A stretch of DNA of 12,532 nucleotides from Solirubrobacterales bacterium (GTDB lineage Bacteria; Actinomycetota; Thermoleophilia; Solirubrobacterales; Solirubrobacteraceae), in NCBI GenBank assembly GCA_009781575.1, contig WQXW01000022.1, forward strand, positions 1 to 12,532. Reading direction: 5' to 3'. The notes under the pieces were generated by a model. That model was not told the origin of the DNA, searched no databases, and was given only the letters and a program-made list of their open reading frames with translations. Both the position numbers and the translations under genes were made by a program. Position 1 is the stretch's first letter. Each line of letters begins with the position of its first letter. Positions 8,583 through 12,532 of the stretch are shown here, piece by piece.

Positions 8583-9178
8583 GCTGGCAGCCCGTCGGCA
8601 ACCTGCGCGGGCCGCCCGGGCCGGAAGGCCCGCCCGGTAGCGTCGCAGAAGTGTGGCAAGCGGGCGACCTGAAGGCGACCACCAGGGCGGCGGCACCTGC
8701 AGGGTGGCTCTTGTGCCAGGGCCAAGAGGTGTCGGGCGCCACCTATCCGGCGCTGGCTGCCGAGCTTGGCACAGGAGGGGGCTCGCGTTACGGCGCCGCC
8801 GCTGCCGGAATGGTGAAGATACCCGACGGGCGCGATGCCGCGTTGCTAGGTGCCAGCGGGGCCCGCCCGCTGGGATCGCACGGCGGCGTCGCGAGTGTCG
8901 CGCTCAGCGTCGCGCAGATTCCCGCCCACAATCACGGCGGTGAGACGGGCACCGAAAGCGCCACCCATACGCATCCACTCGCGAACAGCTACGTCGGCAA
9001 CCTGGCGGTTGCCGGGGGCGCGCTGGGCTATGCGCCGGGGGGGGTCACGCTCTTTCACGCGCCGGACACCGGTGCCAACTCGGCCGCACACACACATTCG
9101 ATCCCCAACCAGGGCGCAGGCGAAGGCCACAACAACATGCCGCCCTACTTTGTCGGCAACTGGATGATCAAGACCTGA
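8579..9178 (+). CDS. Tail collar domain protein (short tail fibre / receptor-binding tip)
   Basis: A 199-residue protein from ATG 8579, overlapping the preceding stop in ATGA. It starts with SWQPVG and a short collagen stretch ([10 protein letters not shown], 11-20). The Phage Tail Collar fold follows: [47 protein letters not shown]. The end [16 protein letters not shown] is typical of collar and microcystin-dependent-type proteins. HxH pairs occur at H117/H119, H130/H132 and H171/H173. In T4 gp12, similar pairs bind a metal ion along a trimeric spike, so metal binding is plausible here. An eight-G run at 9037-9044 lies inside the reading frame. It is the last structural gene before lysis, so it is likely the adhesin tip. 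Confidence 0.88.
   Translation: MSWQPVGNLRGPPGPEGPPGSVAEVWQAGDLKATTRAAAPAGWLLCQGQEVSGATYPALAAELGTGGGSRYGAAAAGMVKIPDGRDAALLGASGARPLGSHGGVASVALSVAQIPAHNHGGETGTESATHTHPLANSYVGNLAVAGGALGYAPGGVTLFHAPDTGANSAAHTHSIPNQGAGEGHNNMPPYFVGNWMIKT
8613..8638 (+). repeat. 26-base direct repeat, copy A (collar gene)
   Basis: These 26 bases encode part of [10 protein letters not shown] and recur exactly at 9403-9428 in the holin-like gene. The first and last parts are CGCCCGGG and CGCCCGGT. Flanking bases differ on both sides. Confidence 0.85.
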
Positions 9179-9184
9179 GAGGAG
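9177..9184 (+). promoter_or_regulatory. Shine-Dalgarno GAGAGGAG
   Basis: This octamer overlaps the end of the collar stop codon and ends four bases before ATG 9189. It is identical to the site before the minor tail gene at 5109. Confidence 0.75.
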
Positions 9185-9188
9185 TGAA

Positions 9189-9719
9189 ATGGCGAAACCC
9201 GAGATCCCGATCGGCCCCACCACGATCGTCGGCTGGCTGACCGCGCTGGCGGGCCTGGTGCCGGTGATCATCAAAACGGCCGAGAGCGGCACCGCCGCGA
9301 TACAGCAGCTCAACGAGCCAGAAGAAGTCGCCGCGCTGGTCGGCCTGGTCGCGTTCGGCATCGCGCAGCTGGGCCGCTACTGGCAGGCGGCGCGCACTGG
9401 CGCGCCCGGGCCGGAAGGCCCGCCCGGTCCGGCGGGGCCGACCGGCGTGATGGGCCCGCAAGGCCTACCTGCAAACCAGACAAAGGAGCACGACGAGCAG
9501 TCCTCAGAGCACCCCGAGCCCGAAGGGTATGAGCCCGAGCACCCCGACCCACAGCACGAACCGCCGCACGAGCAGGAGGCATCAGAGCCGGGCGATCTGG
9601 TCTCAGAAGTGAAGGACGGCGAGGAATCGGAGCCGCCGGAGTCACCGCACGAGATCCCCGACGTGCCCGAGGAGCAGGACATCAGCCAACCGGAGCCAGA
9701 GAGGAGCGAGGAGCCATGA
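9189..9719 (+). CDS. Holin-like two-helix membrane protein with collagen stretch and acidic tail
   Basis: A 176-residue protein. Two predicted membrane helices lie at about 12-28 (IVGWLTALAGLVPVII) and 47-63 (EVAALVGLVAFGIAQLG), joined by a short polar loop. Directly downstream is the endolysin, overlapping by four bases, so a holin role is the best guess. After the helices come about seven collagen triplets ([16 protein letters not shown], then GVMGPQG) at 71-92. A strongly acidic Pro/Glu/His-rich tail follows at about 97-176, with EHPEPEGYEPEHPDP as an example. The tail is probably disordered. Holins commonly end in a short charged tail, often basic, so this long acidic one plus the collagen segment is odd. 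It could instead be a membrane-anchored accessory or spanin-like protein. The topology is inferred from hydropathy by eye. Confidence 0.65.
   Translation: MAKPEIPIGPTTIVGWLTALAGLVPVIIKTAESGTAAIQQLNEPEEVAALVGLVAFGIAQLGRYWQAARTGAPGPEGPPGPAGPTGVMGPQGLPANQTKEHDEQSSEHPEPEGYEPEHPDPQHEPPHEQEASEPGDLVSEVKDGEESEPPESPHEIPDVPEEQDISQPEPERSEEP
9403..9428 (+). repeat. 26-base direct repeat, copy B (holin-like gene)
   Basis: Exact copy of 8613-8638, in the same reading phase (PGPEGPPG). It places a collagen segment inside an otherwise membrane-protein gene. Confidence 0.85.
9699..9706 (+). promoter_or_regulatory. Shine-Dalgarno GAGAGGAG
   Basis: The third copy of this octamer in the late region. It ends nine bases before the endolysin ATG at 9716 and lies inside the acidic tail codons of the holin-like gene. 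Confidence 0.65.
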
Positions 9720-10498
9720 GCATCCGCATAGTCAGCCGGCGCGAGTGGGGATCCCAGTTCGGCATCCCCGGCAACCGCCACTTCCCGAGCTCGCAGTGGC
9801 GCTGGTTCGTCGTGCACTGGCCGGGCAGCGCTGTCGGCAACGACGAGCGCGCGGTGGTGCGCTCGATCGAGCGCCAGCACCGCAACCTCGGCTGGGCCGC
9901 CGCGCCGGGCTACGGGTACCTGGTGGGTCGCTCGGGCACGATCTATGAAGGTGTGGGGCTGTTGCGCGGGATTCACTCACCGCCGCGCAACGCCGATGGG
10001 ATCGGCGTGTGCGTGATGATCGCCCCGGGCGAGCAGATACCGCAGGCCACGCGCAACGCCACGCGCGCGCTGTATGAGTGGATCTGCGCGCGGCCGGGCG
10101 CGCGGCGCCTGGGGATCACCTGGCACGGCCAGCACTTCGCCACCGCGTGCCCAGGGCCGGTGCTCACACAGTGGGCGCGCAACGGGATGCCCGCGCAGGG
10201 CGGGGCACCGGCGCCGTCTCAGCCGTCCGGTGGTGGGGGCGGTGGGTTTCAGACGCGCTCGGCGCCGCCGTGGGGTGGGCGCCTGCTCCGCCAGCCGCCG
10301 ATCCTGCGCATCGAGGCAGTGCGGACGTGGCAGGCCAGGATGCGTGAGCGGCGCTGGCCGATCGAGGTGGACGGCGCCTACGGGCCGGAAAGCCAGCGCA
10401 TGTGCACGCAGATGCAACGCAACCTGCGGTTGCAAGTGGACGGGATCGTAGGGCCGGAAACGTGGCGGGCTACGTTCGAGCGGCCGCTGGCCCGTTAG
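9716..10498 (+). CDS. Endolysin: N-acetylmuramoyl-L-alanine amidase with peptidoglycan-binding domain
   Basis: A 260-residue protein starting in ATGA over the upstream stop. It would cleave the bond between N-acetylmuramic acid and the stem peptide to burst the host. The Amidase_2/PGRP domain covers about 1-152: SRREWG at the start, FVVHW with zinc ligand H34, the core GYGYLVGRSGTIYEG, and HGQHFATACPG. Spacing in the last motif equals T7 lysozyme's H122-C130, so H137 and C145 are the likely ligands. Residues 155-190 are a Gly/Pro/Ser linker. The C-terminal part, about 200-255, looks like a PG_binding_1 domain with VDGAYGPESQ and VDGIVGPETW. No signal peptide is seen, so release through a holin is expected. 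It ends TAG six bases before the convergent gene's stop. Confidence 0.93.
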   Translation: MSIRIVSRREWGSQFGIPGNRHFPSSQWRWFVVHWPGSAVGNDERAVVRSIERQHRNLGWAAAPGYGYLVGRSGTIYEGVGLLRGIHSPPRNADGIGVCVMIAPGEQIPQATRNATRALYEWICARPGARRLGITWHGQHFATACPGPVLTQWARNGMPAQGGAPAPSQPSGGGGGGFQTRSAPPWGGRLLRQPPILRIEAVRTWQARMRERRWPIEVDGAYGPESQRMCTQMQRNLRLQVDGIVGPETWRATFERPLAR

Positions 10499-10504
10499 CT
10501 GCTG

Positions 10505-10882
10505 TTACGCCCCCAGCCCATCCTCATACAGATAGACCTGATTGCAACCAGCCAGCACGCCGAGGAGATTGCGAGGGTCGGTCTTGAGCTTGACCCAGAT
10601 CTCTCCATCGAACACGCGGTACGGGCCCTCTCCGCGTATTGCTGCCAGCAGCGCATCGGACACCCACTGCTCGCCGGTTTCGTGCGCGAAGCGTTCCCGC
10701 AGGCAGCCCTCGCAGACGAGTTCCGGCGACCCGATGTTCGGGCGCGGCAATCGAAAGCCCGCGCAATCAGTCTCTCCCTCGACTTCACATGTGGGGACGT
10801 GCGGAACTGGCTCGCCATTGTGTTGACGCACGTACTCCTCGAAGGTCTTGGGCACCCGCTCGTCGAGCTCCTCAGTGCTCAT
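10505..10882 (-). CDS. Hypothetical Cys-containing protein, second gene of the leftward operon
   Basis: I do not recognise this 125-residue protein. The start ATG 10882 (MSTEELDERV) is chosen because GGAGAAAGGA sits six bases upstream and because it overlaps the HTH gene's stop in ATGA. The frame runs open further upstream, but that part is a shadow of the HTH gene. It has C32-x7-C40 and C57-x2-C60 (TCEVEGETDC and CEGC), which could form a zinc ribbon or knuckle, plus a lone C113. The rest is mildly acidic with a probable helix at EQWVSDALLAAIRG and a beta-like FDGEIWVKLKTD. Coupling to a DNA-binding gene suggests a partner or a cotranscribed moron product. Base use looks less GC-extreme than the late genes. 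It could bind metal; that is inference only. Confidence 0.75.
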   Translation of the reverse strand: MSTEELDERVPKTFEEYVRQHNGEPVPHVPTCEVEGETDCAGFRLPRPNIGSPELVCEGCLRERFAHETGEQWVSDALLAAIRGEGPYRVFDGEIWVKLKTDPRNLLGVLAGCNQVYLYEDGLGA

Positions 10883-11196
10883 GCACGATCCTTTCTCCGG
10901 GGTAGGGCAACAATGAACCTCACACCGTAAATCTCTTCCAGGGCGTCCTTGTAGATCGGTGCTGGGTCGCTGTCGCCGTTCTCCCATTCGTAGACAGTGG
11001 AGAGTTTTAAGTTGGTGTCGTACTGTTCGTTGATCACGTCCCGCAGCCTCTCGGCACTCCAGTCACCCGGTTGTTCGTCACGCGCAGCCTTGAGCTGCTG
11101 GCCTTGGCGCTCGTTCCGCTTCTTTGTCTGCTCGGTCGGCGGACGACGAGCCCTGCTGCGTTGATCCTGCTTCTTCTTCTTCGGCTCCTCGGGCAC
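10879..11196 (-). CDS. Helix-turn-helix DNA-binding protein, candidate phage repressor
   Basis: A 105-residue protein from a GTG at 11196; no in-frame ATG lies in its first part. The SD-like GAGAGGGA (11209-11216) is 12 bases upstream, slightly far, so the start carries some doubt. The first 40 residues are very basic and probably disordered (PKKKKQDQRSRARR, TKKRNERQ). Residues 46-93 look like a Cro/CI-type HTH: SAERLRDVI, a turn, then LSTVYEWENGDSDP, with a closing helix KDALEEIYGV. The V-x-E-W-E-x-G motif and trailing P are characteristic of XRE proteins. It has no peptidase or dimerisation domain of the CI type. It is divergent from another HTH gene across a short repeat-rich region, so a role in lysogeny control is plausible but not shown. 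Confidence 0.8.
   Translation of the reverse strand: MPEEPKKKKQDQRSRARRPPTEQTKKRNERQGQQLKAARDEQPGDWSAERLRDVINEQYDTNLKLSTVYEWENGDSDPAPIYKDALEEIYGVRFIVALPRRKDRA
10889..10898 (-). promoter_or_regulatory. Shine-Dalgarno for the Cys-containing protein
   Basis: Read leftward it is GGAGAAAGGA, six bases before ATG 10882. It lies inside the last codons of the HTH gene and decides the start over the longer open frame. Confidence 0.75.
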
Positions 11197-11228
11197 CGCC
11201 CGAATACTTCCCTCTCGCGCCCAGGCAG

Positions 11229-11257
11229 TCTATAGCACGCGAGCAGGGGTGATGCAA
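11229..11257 (-). promoter_or_regulatory. Candidate leftward sigma-70-type promoter
   Basis: Read leftward, TTGCAT (11257-11252) is separated by exactly 17 bases from TATAGA (11234-11229). It matches the -10 consensus at four of six positions and the -35 at three of six. Transcription would begin near 11222, leaving a leader of about 25 bases to GTG 11196. Confidence 0.45.
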
Positions 11258-11317
11258 CCCTATACGATCAGATAGAATGTCTGTACGGGGGTTGGGCAGC
11301 GAGAAGCGCCGCCATAG

Positions 11318-11335
11318 CCTGGTCCTGAGACCGGG
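11318..11335 (+). promoter_or_regulatory. Short inverted repeat / leader hairpin
   Basis: CCTGGTC and GACCGGG pair over seven base pairs, one of them G-T, around a CTGA loop. No T-run follows, so it is not an intrinsic terminator. It may be an operator half-site pair or a leader structure ahead of the rightward HTH gene. Confidence 0.4.
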
Positions 11336-11351
11336 ATAGACTCGCGATTCT
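11335..11351 (+). repeat. GATAGAC direct repeat, copy 1
   Basis: GATAGACTCGCGATTCT matches the copy at 11430-11446 at 15 of 17 positions. The copies are 95 bases apart, one on each side of the candidate start of the rightward HTH gene. Candidate protein-binding site. Confidence 0.5.
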
Positions 11352-11365
11352 CACGGCGGAAAGAT

Positions 11366-11378
11366 CCGCAAAATGCGG
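11366..11378 (+). repeat. Palindrome at the rightward HTH start
   Basis: CCGCA-AAA-TGCGG is a perfect 5-bp inverted repeat that includes the ATG at 11373. It contains GCAAAATGC, which occurs again in inverted orientation at 11403-11411. Protein binding here could block translation or transcription of the HTH gene. Confidence 0.45.
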
Positions 11379-11882
11379 AGTTACGCGCAGCGCAAGAAGC
11401 CTGCATTTTGCAACAATCCGCGCTATACGGATAGACCCGCGTTTCTTGCGGGCGCACTGGGCAAGCGCAACCGTTGGGGAGTGCAGACGAGCGACACGCC
11501 TCGTATCCGAGAGCAGGCTGCCGAGCGCACGGCCATGCGCCGTAAGCTCGCTGAGCGCAAGCTGCGCGAGCGCCGCCGCCGCGAAGCGATCGAACGTGAG
11601 CGCCGCGCGATCGAGGTCGCCGAAGAGCGTGAGCGGGCGCGCGAGCTCAAGCAGAAGCGCCGCGAGCGCATCGGGCTGAACATCCTGCGCCTGCGCGAAG
11701 CGGCGGGCATGTCCCAGCAGGATCTGGCGGTCCTGATCGGCGACTACCGCGAGCACATCTCCAAATGGGAGCACGGCCGCGAAGAACCTGACGCCGGGCA
11801 CCTGGCCCAGCTGATGGAGGTCTTCGACGTCGAGGAAGGGGAGTTCTTCAAGCCGATCGAGCCCGAGGCTGCCGCCGCATGA
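11373..11882 (+). CDS. XRE-family HTH regulator with long charged N-terminal helix, candidate Cro or early regulator
   Basis: A 169-residue protein if it starts at ATG 11373, with GGAAAG nine bases upstream. The first 40 residues look unlike a domain, and their DNA carries the operator-like repeats. ATG 11535 (residue 55) is therefore a possible true start, giving 115 residues. Residues about 45-99 are a very charged Arg/Glu helix (ERKLRERRRREAIERERR), likely a long helix or coiled coil. Residues 100-160 are a clear HTH_3 domain: GLNILRLREAAGMSQQDLA, then REHISKWEHGREEPD, and a C-terminal helix LAQLMEVFDVEEGEFF. It is divergent from the leftward HTH gene. It leads an overlapping rightward operon, which fits an early regulator. 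The DNA-binding call is firm; the phage role is inferred. Confidence 0.85.
   Translation: MRSYAQRKKPAFCNNPRYTDRPAFLAGALGKRNRWGVQTSDTPRIREQAAERTAMRRKLAERKLRERRRREAIERERRAIEVAEERERARELKQKRRERIGLNILRLREAAGMSQQDLAVLIGDYREHISKWEHGREEPDAGHLAQLMEVFDVEEGEFFKPIEPEAAAA
11402..11412 (+). repeat. Palindrome TGCATTTTGCA
   Basis: TGCA-TTT-TGCA is a perfect palindrome with a three-base centre. Its core is the inverted copy of GCAAAATGC at 11368-11376, 35 bases away centre to centre, just over three helical turns. Candidate second operator. Confidence 0.4.
11430..11446 (+). repeat. GATAGAC direct repeat, copy 2
   Basis: GATAGACCCGCGTTTCT, preceded by CTATACG. The third GATAGA (11271) also follows CTATACG, there with four extra bases in between, so CTATACG-GATAGA recurs as a composite element. 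Confidence 0.5.
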
Positions 11883-12133
11883 CCGTCCTGGCGATCCTTG
11901 CGGCCGGCCTGCTGTTCGTCGCGCTGCTCGCGCTGCTTGAGCCCTCGGGGCGCCATGGCCACGGCGCCGCGCTCATCGGCGGTGTCGGGCGGGTTCTCGC
12001 GTTGGCGCGCCAGGCCCTCGATGGGCGCGCCGCGGTCGTTGCGCACGCCGAGCAGCAGCGCTGGGAGCGCGAGGCCGCCGAGGCCGCGCGCCCGCTGGTG
12101 ACGCACTTCGAGCTCTCAGAGCGCGAGCGATGA
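11879..12133 (+). CDS. Small single-helix membrane protein (84 aa), function unknown
   Basis: Not recognised. ATG overlaps the HTH stop in ATGA. Residues 3-20 form one strong hydrophobic helix (VLAILAAGLLFVALLALL) with no signal peptidase site obvious. Residues 21-84 are soluble, with a His/Gly-rich bit (SGRHGHGAA) and then a charged Ala-rich helix (HAEQQRWEREAAEAARP). The positive charge balance suggests the long part stays in the cytoplasm. The position in a likely early operon hints at a host membrane or superinfection-exclusion function, but nothing in the sequence proves that. Confidence 0.7.
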   Translation: MTVLAILAAGLLFVALLALLEPSGRHGHGAALIGGVGRVLALARQALDGRAAVVAHAEQQRWEREAAEAARPLVTHFELSERER

Positions 12134-12309
12134 GCTTCGCGCTGCTCATCCTGCTGGCCCCGCTGGTGCTGGCGGCGATGGGCGCGCTCGTCGGGCGCGC
12201 GCGGGCAAAGCGCAACCGCGCGCGCACGCTGCTCGAGCGCGAGATCTCCCAGGCCGGCCGTCCCCGCGGCTCGGTGGGCGAAGTGCTGCCGTTCGGGGAG
12301 CGGCGCTGA
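12130..12309 (+). CDS. Small single-helix membrane protein (59 aa), function unknown
   Basis: A short gene running from ATG 12130, which overlaps the previous stop in ATGA, to TGA 12307-12309. Residues 3-22 are hydrophobic (FALLILLAPLVLAAMGALVG). A strongly basic stretch follows (RARAKRNRARTLLERE), so the C-terminal side should face the cytoplasm. The tail ends GEVLPFGERR. Overlaps on both sides and a codon pattern like its neighbours support that it is translated. I do not recognise the family. Confidence 0.65.
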   Translation: MSFALLILLAPLVLAAMGALVGRARAKRNRARTLLEREISQAGRPRGSVGEVLPFGERR

Positions 12310-12532
12310 TGGAGGGCAAGGCGCTGGAGCCCACGCTCACTGTGCTGGATCGTCGCGTGCTGTCCGCCTGCCCGCCGTACTTCATCGATGGCTACCTGAA
12401 TAGCGGTGAGCCGGGTCGCAACATCTGGCAGCTGGGCGAAGCGCTGGAGATGATCAACCTGAGCGATCTCACGTCGATCCTGGCCGGCCTTGCACGCTTC
12501 GATTACGTCTGGCGCGACGACCACAGCCCCGC
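12309..12532 (+). CDS. Winged-helix-like protein (3' partial)
   Basis: ATG overlaps the upstream stop in TGATG; 74 complete codons are visible before the edge. The segment TVLDRRVLSAC, then a helix IWQLGEALEMINLSDLTSIL with LAGLARFDYVWRDD, has the spacing of a winged helix: helix, recognition-like helix, then a beta wing. A DNA-binding or replication-related role is plausible in this position. No catalytic motif is visible in this part, so the product remains unassigned. Confidence 0.6.
   Translation, partial: MEGKALEPTLTVLDRRVLSACPPYFIDGYLNSGEPGRNIWQLGEALEMINLSDLTSILAGLARFDYVWRDDHSP

Larger units (their letters stand above)
11197..11372. other. Divergent control region between two HTH genes
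   Basis: These 176 bases separate the starts of two divergent DNA-binding protein genes and contain no convincing gene. They are visibly richer in A/T than the flanks. Seen here: a candidate leftward promoter, GATAGA at 11271 and 11335, CTATACG at 11260, a 7-bp stem at 11318-11335, and a rightward -10-like TAGAAT at 11273-11278 without a good -35. An in-frame stop at 11337 bounds the rightward gene upstream. Confidence 0.6.

Noticed and set aside
9037..9044. Programmed frameshift at the eight-G run
   Set aside because: The zero frame continues to the conserved collar end, and I see no alternative product worth making.
10486..10520. Hairpin terminator between convergent stops (GCTGG...CCAGC)
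   Set aside because: Only five pairs close a loop of more than 20 bases and there is no T-run, so it is too weak to call.
11197..11460. Phage attachment site in the divergent region
   Set aside because: No integrase is visible and the repeats are short and look like operators, so there is no basis to call attP.

Overview
The window looks like a stretch of a temperate, siphovirus-type tailed phage or prophage with very high GC. The host is probably a high-GC Gram-positive bacterium. I infer Actinomycetota from the tail protein types (TP901-type tape measure, galectin-fold Dit, ReqiPepy6 gp37-like protein) and base composition. No integrase, tRNA, rRNA, IS element, CRISPR array or origin is visible.

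Tail and lysis block, rightward, 1-10498. It opens inside a large tape measure protein (TMP) whose visible C-terminal part carries two predicted wall-cutting domains, one M15-like and one transglycosylase-like. Next come a distal tail protein (Dit), a minor tail protein and a gp37-like baseplate hub protein. Three fibre or adhesin genes follow: two collagen-like proteins and a tail-collar protein. The block ends with a holin-like two-helix membrane protein and an amidase endolysin. Genes overlap by 1 or 4 bases or sit 10-13 bases apart behind a GAGAGGAG Shine-Dalgarno (SD) sequence, so this looks like one late transcription unit. Collagen-like G-X-Y stretches occur in four consecutive genes, including the holin-like one, and DNA-level repeats show modular shuffling among them.

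Control block, 10505-11372. Two overlapping leftward genes encode a HTH protein of 105 aa and a Cys-containing protein of 125 aa. They read away from a 176-base divergent region that holds a candidate leftward promoter, GATAGA direct repeats and small palindromes. This resembles a lysogeny switch or a small moron operon.

Early block, rightward, 11373 to the right edge. An XRE-type HTH protein with a long charged helix is followed by two tiny single-helix membrane proteins and a winged-helix-like protein cut by the edge. All are joined by 1- or 4-base overlaps.

The overall logic is tail assembly with a needle that opens the wall, then host recognition by collagen-type fibres, then lysis, then the regulatory switch and the start of the early genes. 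The least expected features are the collagen cassette and acidic tail on the holin-like protein, the duplicated fibre-gene junctions, and the repeat-rich control region.
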